Positions 1 through 10,483 of a DNA stretch of 64,000 nt are shown here, in pieces. The stretch lies in the NCBI RefSeq assembly GCF_035943815.1, contig NZ_DASZBU010000003.1:1-64000 (forward strand), read 5' to 3'. Position 1 is the stretch's first letter. Every line of letters begins with the position of its first letter. The notes under the pieces are model-generated. The model ran no database searches. It was not told the origin of the DNA and saw nothing but the letters and a program-made list of their open reading frames with translations. Position numbers and translations under genes: made by a program. This DNA comes from Frateuria_A sp035943815 (lineage in GTDB: Bacteria > Pseudomonadota > Gammaproteobacteria > Xanthomonadales > Rhodanobacteraceae).

Positions 1-53
1 ACGAGCAGGGCTCGACCTCGGGGCGTAAGACGGGCATGTTTATGCAGGTTCAT
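1..53 (-). CDS. IS481-family transposase, N-terminal fragment at window edge
   Basis: The ATG at 53 opens a frame running off the left edge; about 17 codons are visible, reading MNLHKHARLTPRGRALL. This basic N-terminus matches the start of IS481-type DDE transposases, which begin with similar Asn/His/Lys-Ala-Arg-Leu-Thr-Pro text before a helix-turn-helix. The catalytic domain is outside the window, so activity cannot be judged. Confidence 0.65.
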   Translation of the reverse strand, partial: MNLHKHARLTPRGRALL

Positions 54-135
54 CCGGGGCTCCTGGTGTGCTGGTTGGGTCGCACCTCCAGAATCCCGGG
101 ATCGCCCCGGGTGAACAACCTACTGAGAGATCACA
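1..135 (-). mobile_element. IS481-family insertion sequence, one end only
   Basis: The outer end lies at base 135. Read on the minus strand it begins TGTGATCTCTCAGTAGGTTG, which resembles the terminal inverted repeat I recall for IS481 (TGTGA then TCA and TAGGTTGT). Bases 136-141 read actagc, matching the NCTAGN target preference of this family, so the element probably sits in such a site. A transposase start follows inside. The rest of the element, including the other end and the second target copy, lies left of the window. It is inserted just downstream of the stop of the LysM lipoprotein gene. Family assignment rests on the IR, the target and 17 codons of protein. Confidence 0.7.
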
Positions 136-186
136 ACTAGCCGGCCTTGGCTCCGCCCAGGAGACCGCATGCCGGCAAGAACGGGT

Positions 187-1101
187 TCAGAACTGTTTGA
201 GCCGCTGCTTGAGTTCGAGCGCGCGCGCGCGATAGACCGTGGCCGGCTCGAAGTCCGGCTGGATCGCCAGCACGCGGTTCCACAGCGAGATCGCCTGGTC
301 CAGCTGCTGGTCGCGATAGAGCACGATGGCGCGCTGGTGGTAGACCGAGACCAGCTGCTGGCGCAGCGCCTGGGCGTCGGCGCCGGCGGACGGCAGCCCC
401 GGATCGGCATCCAGCGCCTCGTCCATCCGTTCCAGCGCCTGGGTGCGCTGGCCCTTGTGCAGCAGCGCCACGCTTTCGTCCTGCAGCCGACGCGCCCGGG
501 CCTCGCTGGAAGCACTGGCAGGGGCCGCGCGCTGCTCCTGGGCGGCGCCCTCCGGAGCATCGGTCGAGACCAGGCGTGAAGCCGGCAGGCGCAATTTCTG
601 GCCGGCGCGCAGCACGGAGGGATTGGTCGAGCGGTTGTAGCGCGCAAGGATCAGGAAGCGGCCGCCGTCGCCCAGGTAACGTGCCGCCAGCGTGCTGTAG
701 GAATCGCCCGGCTGCACCACGTACTGGCGCGAGGCATGGCCCAACGCCTGCTCCGGATCGACGGTGAGCTGGCGCAGCAGGGCCTGCGCGACGCGGTCGT
801 CCGGATTGACCTCGAGGAAGCGGCGCAGCTGCCGCTCGCCTTCGGCGTAGTGGCCCAGTTGCAGCTGCTGGTTGACGATGGCCGCCAGCGAGGGGGGCGG
901 CACCTCGGCGGCGGGAGGCAGTGCCGCGGAGACCGGCGCCGGTGCCGCCGCCGGTGCCGGCGCGGCGTGCCCGCCCATGCGCGCCCTCAGCTCGGCGCAT
1001 CCGCCCAGGCCGCCGGCGAGCAACACGCTCGATGCCAGCATCAGCGCACGGCAGACTTGCGCGGAACGCACGTAGCGAAAGTTCTGCACGAATATCCTCA
1101 T
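187..1101 (-). CDS. LysM-domain lipoprotein with C-terminal TPR-like repeats
   Basis: A 304-residue protein with an N-terminal hydrophobic segment ending in a lipobox (Leu-Gly-Gly-Cys, Cys35), so it is predicted to be an envelope lipoprotein. An Ala/Pro-rich linker follows, then a TPR-like helix pair at about 70-115. A LysM domain at about 126-174 (VVQPGDSYSTLAARYL, ending AGQKLRLP) should bind peptidoglycan, and TPR-like helices run to the C-terminus. The start ATG at 1101 overlaps the phosphatase stop by 4 bases (ATGA), so the two are translationally coupled. The specific role is unknown; a cell-wall scaffold whose function is tied to the phosphatase next door is an inference. Confidence 0.8.
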   Translation of the reverse strand: MRIFVQNFRYVRSAQVCRALMLASSVLLAGGLGGCAELRARMGGHAAPAPAAAPAPVSAALPPAAEVPPPSLAAIVNQQLQLGHYAEGERQLRRFLEVNPDDRVAQALLRQLTVDPEQALGHASRQYVVQPGDSYSTLAARYLGDGGRFLILARYNRSTNPSVLRAGQKLRLPASRLVSTDAPEGAAQEQRAAPASASSEARARRLQDESVALLHKGQRTQALERMDEALDADPGLPSAGADAQALRQQLVSVYHQRAIVLYRDQQLDQAISLWNRVLAIQPDFEPATVYRARALELKQRLKQF

Positions 1102-1949
1102 AGTTGTTCCACACTCATTCCGTCCGGCTTGGCCGCGGCGCGGCCAGCCATCGACGTCCCTCGCGCCCGGCCACGGGCGCGCCACCATGTCATCCAGCCT
1201 ATCCGGACCAAGATCAACGACACATTGTCGCCGTCCGCGCCGCCGCGCTCCAGCGCGCGCGCCAGCGCCTCGTGCAACGCGCGGCGCAGGTTGCGCCGGC
1301 GGGTGAGCCGTCCCAGTTCGGCGGTGGACAGCCGTTCCCATACGCCGTCGCTGCACAGCACGAACGACTGGCCCGGGCGGATCGCCGCGAAGCCGTGCTC
1401 GACCTGCGGCGGCTGCGGGCCGCCCAGGCCGCGCAGCAGCACGTGCTGGTCGGCATCCAGGCCCATCGCTTCGGGCGCGAGCTCGCCGCGGGCCACTTTG
1501 AGCTGCGCCAGGCTGTGGTCCTCGGTGCGGCCCAGGCAGCGTCCGTGCTGGAAACGGTAGAGCCGGCTGTCGCCCACGTGCGCCCAGCAGGCGCGCCGGC
1601 CCCGGATCAGCAGGGCGACCACGGTCGAATGCGGCTCCGCGCCCACCAGGCTCTCGCCGTGCCGGCGCAACCCCGCGTGGGCCGCCTGGCATAGCGATTC
1701 CAGGAACAGCGGCCCGGGCTGCTCGCGCCATTGGCCCTGGTCCCAGAACCGGCGGGCGGTGTCGACGACGGCCGCGGAGGCCAGCTCGCCGGCCCCATCG
1801 CCGCCCATGCCGTCGGCCAGCACCAGCAGCCGCGCATCGGACGCCGCGTCGTGCAGGCAAATCAGTGCGTCCTGCTGCGTGAGGCGCCCGCCGCGTGCCC
1901 GCCCGGCCATCACCGACGGTATCGCCTGGCTCTCGATCCGCTGATCCAT
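1098..1949 (-). CDS. PP2C-family serine/threonine protein phosphatase
   Basis: 283 residues with the metal-binding PP2C motifs in order: DGMGGDGAGE, GDSRLYRF, CSDGVWERL and GDNVSLILV, supplying the aspartates that hold two Mn/Mg ions. It should dephosphorylate Ser/Thr (or similar) phosphoproteins in the cytoplasm. The start at 1949 was chosen because a GGGGC-type ribosome site precedes it and the text before it (11 residues from 1982) is not family-like. About 27 residues after the last motif are basic and unlike the catalytic core. It forms a two-gene unit with the LysM lipoprotein. No Ser/Thr kinase gene is seen in the window, so the partner is elsewhere. Confidence 0.85.
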   Translation of the reverse strand: MDQRIESQAIPSVMAGRARGGRLTQQDALICLHDAASDARLLVLADGMGGDGAGELASAAVVDTARRFWDQGQWREQPGPLFLESLCQAAHAGLRRHGESLVGAEPHSTVVALLIRGRRACWAHVGDSRLYRFQHGRCLGRTEDHSLAQLKVARGELAPEAMGLDADQHVLLRGLGGPQPPQVEHGFAAIRPGQSFVLCSDGVWERLSTAELGRLTRRRNLRRALHEALARALERGGADGDNVSLILVRIGWMTWWRARGRARGTSMAGRAAAKPDGMSVEQL

Positions 1950-2001
1950 CGTCCGGCCCCTGCCCGAAGATGGGGCGAGCATAACGCCGCCGCGGGCCTC
2001 G

Positions 2002-2424
2002 CTACATGTCGTACTTCGCCAGTTGCAAACCGCGTTGCTGATAATCGCGCCAACGCTCGCGCGAGCCGGTGCGTTCGGCCGGGTCGGCGGCGACCACCTC
2101 GAGCACGCGCTCGAAGCGCCCGGTGGCGCAGCTCTCGCGCAGGTTGATCACCAGCGGGCGGTCGGGCGTGTCGATGCCGGGCGGCACGATCAGCACGGCG
2201 GTGTGCTCGTCGTCCTCGTCGCCGGCCAACTGGTGCGGGACGTAGGCGTCCGGGTCGAAGTCCCACAACAGGGTGTCGACCGCCTCGGCCTGCTCGAAAT
2301 CGCGGGTGAGGATCAGCGTCGGCTGCTGCGCCGCATACGCGCGCCGCGCCAGTTCGCAGACCAGCAGCAGCGGCTGTTCGCGGAAGCGCGGCTTGTCGAT
2401 CAGGTAGAAGTCGGCGCGGGGCAT
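2002..2424 (-). CDS. holC: DNA polymerase III chi subunit
   Basis: 140 residues, the usual HolC length. The start MPRADFYLID at 2424 matches family N-termini; an upstream ATG at 2469 would add 15 Pro/Thr-rich residues and is unlikely. Family text includes LACE-type helices followed by LLWDFDPDAYVPHQL and VLIVPPG. Chi links the clamp-loader complex (through psi) to single-stranded DNA-binding protein during replication. It follows pepA by 61 bases on the same strand, the classic pepA-holC order, which strongly supports the call. Confidence 0.93.
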   Translation of the reverse strand: MPRADFYLIDKPRFREQPLLLVCELARRAYAAQQPTLILTRDFEQAEAVDTLLWDFDPDAYVPHQLAGDEDDEHTAVLIVPPGIDTPDRPLVINLRESCATGRFERVLEVVAADPAERTGSRERWRDYQQRGLQLAKYDM

Positions 2425-2485
2425 GGTCGACTCGACAGTTGGGCTGGGGTGCGGCGCCGTGGCTGGCACGGCGCCGGTTCGGCGG

Positions 2486-3979
2486 TCAGCCGGCGCGGTC
2501 GATCAGCCACTGCGCCAGCAGCGGCACCGGGCGGCCGGTGGCCAGTCCCTTGCGTCCTTCGTCCCAGGCGGTGCCGGCGATGTCCAGATGCGCCCAGCGC
2601 TGGCCCTCGGTGAAGCGCGACAGGAAGCAGCCGGCGGTGATCGCGCCGGCGCTCTTGCCGCCGATGTTGGCCACGTCGGCGAAGCCCGATTCCAGCTGCA
2701 CCTGGTAGTCGTCCCACAGCGGCAGGCGCCATGCGCGGTCGAGCGTGGCCTCGCCGGCAGCGAGCAACTCGGCGGCCAGGTCGTCATGCTTGCTCATCAG
2801 GCCGCTGGCGTGCTTGCCGAGCGCGATGACGCAGGCGCCGGTCAGCGTGGCGGCGTCGATGATGGCCTTGGGCTGGTAGGTCTGCGCGGTCCAGGTCAGC
2901 GCGTCGCACAGGATCAGGCGGCCCTCGGCGTCGGTATTGAGCACCTCGATGGTCAGGCCCGAGAGGCTGGTCAACACGTCGCTTGGGCGGTAGCTGTCGC
3001 CGTCGGGCATGTTCTCGGCCGAGGGCACCACGCAGACCAGGTTGAGCTTGAGGCCCATCTTCACCGTGGCGACGAAGGCGCCCAGCACGCCGGCGGCGCC
3101 GCCCATGTCGAACTTCATCTCTTCCATGCCGGCGCCGGGCTTGAGGCTGATGCCTCCGGAGTCGAAGGTGATGCCCTTGCCGACGAAAGCGTAAGGCTTG
3201 TCGCCCTCATTGCCGCCCTTGTATTCCAGCGCGATCAGGCGCGGCTTGTTGACCGAGCCGCGGCCGACCGCCAGCAGCGAGCCGAAGCCGAGCTTTTCCA
3301 TCGCCTCGTGGTCGAGCACGCGGCAGCTGACGCCTTCGTTGGCGTCGGCAAAAGCCTGGGCGCTTGCGGCGATGTAGGCGGGATTGCAGATGTTCGGCGG
3401 CAGGTTGGCCAGCTCGCGGGCGAAGCGCACGCCTTGGGCGATGGCCACCGCCTGGTCCAGCCCGGGCTGCGCCTCGGCGGCGGCGACGAAGGCCACCGAC
3501 TGGAGCTCCGGCTGCGCGGCCTTCTCGCGCGGCTTGAAGGTAGCCGTATAGCGATAGGCGGCATGGTCGGCGGCCAGCGCCGCGGTCCGCACGCGCCAGG
3601 CGGCGTCGCGGCCGGGCACATCCAGCTCGGCCAGGAAGGACACCGCCGTGTCGACCGGCAGCTTGCCCAGCGCGCGGGCAGCTTCCAGGTGGACCTTCTG
3701 GTAGCGCGCAGCGTCGAAGCTCTTCTGCGCGCCCAAGCCGACCACCAGGACGCGGCGGGCGGCCACGCCGGCGGGCGCATACAGCACGGCGGTGCTGCCG
3801 GGCTTGCCGCTGATGTCGCCGCTTTCCACCTGGCGCTTGATCGCACCCTCGCTGGCCCCGTCCACGCGCGCGGCGGCGCTGGTCAGCAGGCCGTTCTCGT
3901 AGACACCGACCACCAGGCAGGGCGTTTCGACGGTTTCTGGCGAGGTGCTGGCGGCGACCAGACTGAACTGAAGCGTCAT
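2486..3979 (-). CDS. pepA: leucyl aminopeptidase, M17 family
   Basis: 497 residues, typical for PepA. The N-terminal alpha/beta domain spans about 1-165. The C-terminal catalytic domain carries VGKGITFDSGGISLK (metal and catalytic Lys) and the M17 signature NTDAEGRL followed by ILCDALTW. It removes N-terminal residues from peptides using two metal ions, as a cytoplasmic hexamer; in enterobacteria PepA is also a DNA-binding accessory factor for Xer recombination. The start at 3979 (MTLQFSLV) is family-like; the long upstream extension of the frame runs antisense to lptF and is not coding. Divergent from lptF with 93 bases between. Confidence 0.95.
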   Translation of the reverse strand: MTLQFSLVAASTSPETVETPCLVVGVYENGLLTSAAARVDGASEGAIKRQVESGDISGKPGSTAVLYAPAGVAARRVLVVGLGAQKSFDAARYQKVHLEAARALGKLPVDTAVSFLAELDVPGRDAAWRVRTAALAADHAAYRYTATFKPREKAAQPELQSVAFVAAAEAQPGLDQAVAIAQGVRFARELANLPPNICNPAYIAASAQAFADANEGVSCRVLDHEAMEKLGFGSLLAVGRGSVNKPRLIALEYKGGNEGDKPYAFVGKGITFDSGGISLKPGAGMEEMKFDMGGAAGVLGAFVATVKMGLKLNLVCVVPSAENMPDGDSYRPSDVLTSLSGLTIEVLNTDAEGRLILCDALTWTAQTYQPKAIIDAATLTGACVIALGKHASGLMSKHDDLAAELLAAGEATLDRAWRLPLWDDYQVQLESGFADVANIGGKSAGAITAGCFLSRFTEGQRWAHLDIAGTAWDEGRKGLATGRPVPLLAQWLIDRAG

Positions 3980-4072
3980 CGGAAAGGATCCTGCAAAGCG
4001 AACAAGGAGGGCGGACCGGCTAGACTTGGCGTTCGGCGCCGGCCTGCGGTGCGAGACCCTCAATCCTATCGC

Positions 4073-5185
4073 ATGCTGAGCATCCTCGACCGCTACTTTC
4101 TGCGCGAACTGGCCCAGACGGTCGCCGCCACCACGATCGTGCTGCTGGCGATCATCACCGGCACGACGTTCGCGAAGGTCCTCCAGCAGGTGGCTGGCGG
4201 CAGCTTCCCGGCCAGCGTGATATTTCCCGTGCTGGGTCTGCGCACGCTGGACGGGTTGACCAACCTGTTGCCGCTGGCCGGCTTCCTCGGCGCGATGATG
4301 GCGCTGGGCCGCATGTACCGCGAAAGCGAGATGCACGTGCTGGCGTCCTCCGGCATGGGGCCGCGCGGACTGCTCCGGCCGGTGGCGATCCTGGCCGGCA
4401 TCATCGTGCTGGTGACGGCGCTGGTTTCGCTGTGGCTGGGACCGTGGGCGGTGCGCACCTCCGACGCGCTGGTGGCCGCGGCCAACCGCTCGGTGATCGC
4501 CGCAGGCCTGGACGCCGGACGCTTCACCGAACTGCCCGGCAAGGGCGGCATCATCTTCGTCGAGTCGCTGAGCCGCGACGGCAGCGTGCTGGGCAAGACC
4601 TTCGTGGCGAGCGAAAGCGTGGACAAGGATGGCACCCGCCAGATCAAGCTGGTCACCGCCGCAGGCGGCCAGCTCTATCAGGAGAGCAGCGGCCAGAGCC
4701 GCTTCATGGCATTGCGCAACGGCTGGCAATACAAGATCCCGCTCGGCCGCGACGACTGGTGGCGCATGCAGTACGCGCGCAACGACGTGGCCTTGTCCGA
4801 GGTGAAGGCCGACGACGAGGAGGACCCGGCCCACTCGCAAGGCAGCTGGGCGCTGGCCACCTCCGCCTCGCCCGACGCGCGCGCCGAATTCGCCTGGCGC
4901 GTGCATGCGCCGCCGATGGCCTTCGTATTGCTGATGCTGGCCCTGCCGTTGTCGCGCCAGAGCCCGCGTGAGCCCCGTTACGGGCGGGTGCTGCTGGCCC
5001 TGCTCGGCTTCTATCTCTACTACCTGCTGCTGGCGCTCGGCCGCGCGCAGATCGGCAAGGGCCACTGGGCCAACTCGCTGCCGCTGCTCATCGTGCACCT
5101 GCTGGCGCTGGCGCTGGCGGCCTGGCTGTTCTGGAAGCAGTACGCCCCGCGCAAGCCGCGCGGCCCGCGCGGGGCGGTGGCCTGA
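4073..5185 (+). CDS. lptF: LPS export ABC transporter permease LptF
   Basis: 370 residues with the LptF/LptG (YjgP/YjgQ) architecture: TM helices in the first ~120 residues, a periplasmic beta-jellyroll domain (about 140-275), then three C-terminal TM helices. It opens MLSILDRYFLRELAQ, a typical start. With LptG and the ATPase LptB it extracts lipopolysaccharide from the inner membrane toward LptC. The TGATG junction with lptG (1-base overlap) makes them co-translated. Divergent from pepA-holC, the conserved gammaproteobacterial arrangement. Confidence 0.94.
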   Translation: MLSILDRYFLRELAQTVAATTIVLLAIITGTTFAKVLQQVAGGSFPASVIFPVLGLRTLDGLTNLLPLAGFLGAMMALGRMYRESEMHVLASSGMGPRGLLRPVAILAGIIVLVTALVSLWLGPWAVRTSDALVAAANRSVIAAGLDAGRFTELPGKGGIIFVESLSRDGSVLGKTFVASESVDKDGTRQIKLVTAAGGQLYQESSGQSRFMALRNGWQYKIPLGRDDWWRMQYARNDVALSEVKADDEEDPAHSQGSWALATSASPDARAEFAWRVHAPPMAFVLLMLALPLSRQSPREPRYGRVLLALLGFYLYYLLLALGRAQIGKGHWANSLPLLIVHLLALALAAWLFWKQYAPRKPRGPRGAVA

Positions 5186-6282
5186 TGCAGCTCTCGATCA
5201 AGCGCGTCGACCGCCTGGTCGGCATGGCGGTGCTGGGCTCGCTGCTCACGGTGTGGCTGGTACTCACCGGCTTCGACGCGGTGACCCAGCTCCTGCGCCA
5301 GCTGGGCCTGGTCGGGCGCAACGGATTCACCACCCTCAATGCGATCAGCTACGTGCTGGTGACCGTGCCGCGGCGCCTGTACGAGATGTTCATCTTCGCC
5401 GCGGTGATCGGTGGCCTGATGGGCCTGGGCGCGCTGGGCGCCAGCGGCGAGCTGACCGCGCTGCGCGCGGCGGGCATGTCGCGGCTGCGCATCGCGGCCT
5501 CGGCCGCCGGTGTGGTGGCAGTGCTGACGGTGGGCGTGACCATCCTGGGCGAGACCGCCGCGCCGTGGGGCGACCAGCAGGCGCAGGCCATGCAACTGCG
5601 CATGAAGGCGAACAACCTGGGGCTATCCGGCAGCACGGGCCTGTGGGCGCGCGACGGCGACCGGGTGATCAATGCCAAGGCCACGCTGATCAAGCAGGTC
5701 GAGGGGCACAACGTGGTGCAGCTGGCGGACGTGCGCGTCTTCACGCTGACGCCCGATGGCCAGGTCAGCCGCTTCGACTGGGCGCATAGCGCGCAGAACG
5801 ACGGCCGCCGCTGGACCCTCGAAGGCGTGCGCACCACCACGCTGGACGCCGCCGGCACGCACAGCAGCTCGGTGGCCAGCGAGCCGTGGGATTCACGCCT
5901 CAATCCGCGCGTGCTCGAGCAATCGGTCATCCAGCCGCAATACCTGCCGATGCGCGACCTGCACCGCAACATGACCTATCTCACCCGCAACGGGCAGAAC
6001 CCGGGTATCTACGCGGTGACCTTCTGGGGCCGCGTGCTCTACCCCCTCAATACGCTGGTGCTGGTGTTGTGCGCGATGCCGTTCGCCTTCGGCGCGCTGC
6101 GCTCGGGCGGGCTGGGCAAGCGGATCTTCGTGGGCATCCTGCTGGCGATCGGCTGGTACTTCCTGCAGAAGGCCTTGGTGAACTTCGCCACCATCTACGG
6201 GGTGCCGCCGCTGCCGGCCAACCTGTTGCCGGCGCTGATACTCACCCTGGGAGCCTGGTTGTACTTCCGCCGCAAACTCTGA
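5185..6282 (+). CDS. lptG: LPS export ABC transporter permease LptG
   Basis: 365 residues, same fold as LptF: TM segments near 15-125, a periplasmic jellyroll domain, then TM helices from about 280 to the end (FWGRVLYPLNTLVLVLCAMPFAFG). LptG is the partner permease in the LptB2FG lipopolysaccharide extractor. Its ATG shares one base with the lptF stop, which fixes the start. No later gene joins the operon; the next gene, an OsmC protein, starts 143 bases downstream. Confidence 0.94.
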   Translation: MQLSIKRVDRLVGMAVLGSLLTVWLVLTGFDAVTQLLRQLGLVGRNGFTTLNAISYVLVTVPRRLYEMFIFAAVIGGLMGLGALGASGELTALRAAGMSRLRIAASAAGVVAVLTVGVTILGETAAPWGDQQAQAMQLRMKANNLGLSGSTGLWARDGDRVINAKATLIKQVEGHNVVQLADVRVFTLTPDGQVSRFDWAHSAQNDGRRWTLEGVRTTTLDAAGTHSSSVASEPWDSRLNPRVLEQSVIQPQYLPMRDLHRNMTYLTRNGQNPGIYAVTFWGRVLYPLNTLVLVLCAMPFAFGALRSGGLGKRIFVGILLAIGWYFLQKALVNFATIYGVPPLPANLLPALILTLGAWLYFRRKL

Positions 6283-6425
6283 GGCAGCCATCGGGACGGC
6301 CGCAGACGGAGCCCCTGCCGGACGTCTGTTCCAAGGCGCCCCGGCTCCCTTTTCGCCCGCTGGCCCGCGGCTTGAACGCCGGGCCGATAGCATGGCGCCA
6401 CCCGCACCGACCGCCGGAGACACCC

Positions 6426-6896
6426 ATGGGCAAGCACACCGCTGAACTGCGCTGGACGCGCGGCGACCAGGCCTTCCTCGACAACCGATACAGCCGCCTG
6501 CACAGCGCGCGCTTCGATGGCGGCCTGCAGATCCCGATGTCCTCCTCGCCCGGCGTGGTGGCGGTGCCGATGTCCGATCCGGCGGCGGTGGACCCGGAGG
6601 AGGCCTTCGTCGCCGCGCTGGCCAGTTGCCACATGCTGTGGTTCTTGAGCCTGGCCGCCCGCGACGGCTGGCGTGTGGACAGCTACCGCGACGCGGCGGC
6701 CGGCACCATGGGGCGCGACGAGCGCAACCGCATCGTCATGCGCGAGGTGCTGCTACGGCCTCAAGTGGACTTCTCCGGCGACCGGCTGCCCAGCCGCGAA
6801 CAGATCGAGCAGCTCCACCACGACGCCCATGCCGAGTGCTTCCTCGCCCATTCGGTCCGCTGCGAGGTGCGCTGCGAGCCGGTGATGGAAGAGTGA
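6426..6896 (+). CDS. OsmC-family peroxiredoxin-like protein
   Basis: 156 residues. The two family cysteines are present: Cys68 in ALASCHMLWFLSLAA and Cys138 in HDAHAECFLAHS. Together they form the peroxidatic/resolving pair that reduces organic hydroperoxides in OsmC/Ohr proteins. The N-terminal segment (HTAELRWTRG) is like the OsmC/YhfA subgroup rather than Ohr. The start at 6426 is set by MGKHTAEL; the longer frame upstream overlaps lptG out of frame. Stands alone between lptG and a convergent membrane-protein gene. The subgroup and natural substrate are not certain. Confidence 0.85.
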   Translation: MGKHTAELRWTRGDQAFLDNRYSRLHSARFDGGLQIPMSSSPGVVAVPMSDPAAVDPEEAFVAALASCHMLWFLSLAARDGWRVDSYRDAAAGTMGRDERNRIVMREVLLRPQVDFSGDRLPSREQIEQLHHDAHAECFLAHSVRCEVRCEPVMEE

Positions 6897-7023
6897 GTCA
6901 TCGTCGTTGCTGCTTGCGGTCGAAGTTGCCGGCGGTTGAGTGCGCCGGAAAGCCAGGCGTCTCGCACCCGCAGGCCGATCACGCAGCTCGTGGACGAGGC
7001 CAGGCGCCTGCCCCGGCCGTCCT

Positions 7024-7734
7024 TCAATCGCCCTGCGCCTGGCGACGATGGCGGGTGAAGTGGCCGATCAGCAGCGGCACCAACGCGAGCAGGGCGATCG
7101 CACCCAGCGGCAGCAGCACTTCCCGGTGCATGAACAGGCCCAGGCCGATGCGGTCGCTCTGGGTGAGCGCCCGGCCCAGCCCGGCGCCGATCGATGTCTC
7201 GAACACCAGCGCCACCGTACCGCCCAGCCAGGTGGCGCCGACGAACAGCCACAGCGGGCAGCGCAGCCAGGCCAGGCAGACGGTGATCAAACCGAATGGC
7301 GCCACCGGCACGAAGCGCAGGAACAAGGTGTAACTGATCGGGTGGCGCTCGAAGCCGTGGTGCAGCTTCGCCGCCAGCGGCGGCGGGTGCCGGCTGCCGG
7401 CACCGAAGGCATAGCGGCTGGCGAGGTAGAGGATTAGCGAGCCCAGGGTCAGGCCGATCGAGGACCAGGTCGTGCCCTCGACTACTCCGAAGGCAAAGCC
7501 ACCGGCGAAGATGATGATGACGGTGCCGGGAATGCCGGTCGCCATCGCCAGCGTAAGCAGGCCGATGTAGGCCAGCCGGCTGAGCCAGGGGTTGTCCGCG
7601 ATCTGCTGCTGCAGTTCTTTCTGGTGTGCGATGAGCTGCTCGGGGTTGAGCCGGTCCAGCGCGCCCGAAGCGAACAGCACCACGCCGGCGATCACCAGCA
7701 ACAGCAACGGCAAGGCGGCGCGCAGTCGGCTCAA
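7024..7734 (-). CDS. TVP38/TMEM64 (SNARE-associated, DedA-like) membrane protein
   Basis: 236 residues, about six hydrophobic segments. The centre carries the TVP38/DedA-like text GIPGTVIIIFAGGFAFG and LFLRFVPVAPFGLI. Such inner-membrane proteins are thought to act in lipid scrambling or envelope homeostasis; the substrate is not known here. The start is a TTG at 7734 that overlaps the deaminase stop by four bases (TTGA). No ATG gives a sensible N-terminus, so coupling to the upstream gene probably drives initiation. Last gene of the glnS-deaminase unit. Confidence 0.8.
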   Translation of the reverse strand: MSRLRAALPLLLLVIAGVVLFASGALDRLNPEQLIAHQKELQQQIADNPWLSRLAYIGLLTLAMATGIPGTVIIIFAGGFAFGVVEGTTWSSIGLTLGSLILYLASRYAFGAGSRHPPPLAAKLHHGFERHPISYTLFLRFVPVAPFGLITVCLAWLRCPLWLFVGATWLGGTVALVFETSIGAGLGRALTQSDRIGLGLFMHREVLLPLGAIALLALVPLLIGHFTRHRRQAQGD

Positions 7735-8294
7735 TAGTGCGCTCCAGTCTTGCCGTACTCGGCTAGCACCGTGCGCGCTTGCTCGCGCAGGATGTCGCGC
7801 CGTACGGCGATGCCGCGGCGTTCGAGCTGGGCGATCCAGTCCACGGGCAACGGGCCTTCGTCGAAGGTGGTGAGCGATTCGACGTCCTCGCCGCGCGCGC
7901 CGATCAGCAACTCGTCGATGCCCGCCCACACCGTGGCGCCGAAGCACTGGCAGCAGGGCTGCGCGCTGGTGGCCAGGATGAAGCGGCCGTTGTCGCCGGC
8001 GTTGAGGCGGAAGCTCGCCAGGCGCTGCTGCGCGAGCATGTAGGCCATCGTCTCGGCGTGCGCGACCGAGCAGGTCTGTGGCACCACGCGGTTGATGCCG
8101 GCCGACACCAGCCGGCCGTCCTCATGGAACACCGCCGCTCCGAACGGCCCGCCATGGCTGCGCGCCACGTTCTGGCGCGAGAGCTCGATCGCGAGCCCCA
8201 CGCGGTCTTCGTCGCTGAGGTAACGGCGGCCGGTGTCGGCCAGCTCGCCGACCCATGGTGGCAGCGTGAGATGAAGCTGGAGCGGCAGCAGCAT
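7731..8294 (-). CDS. nucleoside deaminase, CDA/MafB19-like fold
   Basis: 187 residues with the zinc-dependent deaminase signature: HAE (ligand His plus catalytic Glu) in CSVAHAETMAY and PCxxC in AQPCCQCFGATVW. The family includes guanine deaminase and related nucleobase or nucleoside deaminases; at this length and with a diverged N-terminus the substrate cannot be assigned. It is not TadA-like in its flanking sequence. The start ATG at 8294 lies two bases past the glnS stop, so it is co-transcribed with glnS and, at its own end, overlaps the TVP38 gene. Confidence 0.82.
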   Translation of the reverse strand: MLLPLQLHLTLPPWVGELADTGRRYLSDEDRVGLAIELSRQNVARSHGGPFGAAVFHEDGRLVSAGINRVVPQTCSVAHAETMAYMLAQQRLASFRLNAGDNGRFILATSAQPCCQCFGATVWAGIDELLIGARGEDVESLTTFDEGPLPVDWIAQLERRGIAVRRDILREQARTVLAEYGKTGAHY

Positions 8295-8296
8295 GC

Positions 8297-10060
<1,764 letters not shown>

Positions 10061-10207
10061 CGGTGCGGCTCGGGCAGGCTTGGGTGGAAACCGGAGAGTT
10101 TACCCTGAGTTGCACATGTCCCTGGTCGACTCCGCTTTGGGTGGTGAGGTTTAGCGCTTCCTGCGCCAGGGCTTGCCGCTCCCCGAGGGGCGCAGTAGCG
10201 TGGCCGC

Positions 10208-10483
10208 ATGCGCATCGCCTACCGAGCCGAAAGCCTGATCGACGCCCACCTGGTCAAGGATGCGCTGGAGCGCGAGGAGATTCCTGCGTTCATCGCAGGC
10301 GAATACCTGACCGGCGCGGTAGGCCAGCTGCCGGCGATCGACTACGTCGCAGTGATGGTGCCCGAATCCTCCGCGGGCGCCGCCGAGGCGGTGGTGCGCG
10401 GGGTAGAGGCGCAACTGGCCGAGGCCCGTGCGGCGCTCGGTGACTGGGACGGCGACGCGCAACTGGCCACCGGCTCGCCGTGA
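10208..10483 (+). CDS. DUF2007 domain protein (putative signal-transducing)
   Basis: 91 residues. The sequence MRIAYRAESLIDAHLVKDALEREEIPAFIAGEYLTGAVG is the typical DUF2007 core (a ferredoxin-like, PII-like fold) in which a family member binds or senses an unknown ligand. An acidic tail of about 15 residues follows. The stop overlaps the GTG start of the EamA transporter by four bases. Function unknown; the name 'signal transducing' comes from the family and not from data. Confidence 0.8.
   Translation: MRIAYRAESLIDAHLVKDALEREEIPAFIAGEYLTGAVGQLPAIDYVAVMVPESSAGAAEAVVRGVEAQLAEARAALGDWDGDAQLATGSP

Noticed and set aside
4073..5185. Long upstream extension of the lptF frame to 2423
   Set aside because: The extra 550 codons are antisense to pepA and holC's promoter side; the LptF N-terminus starts at 4073.
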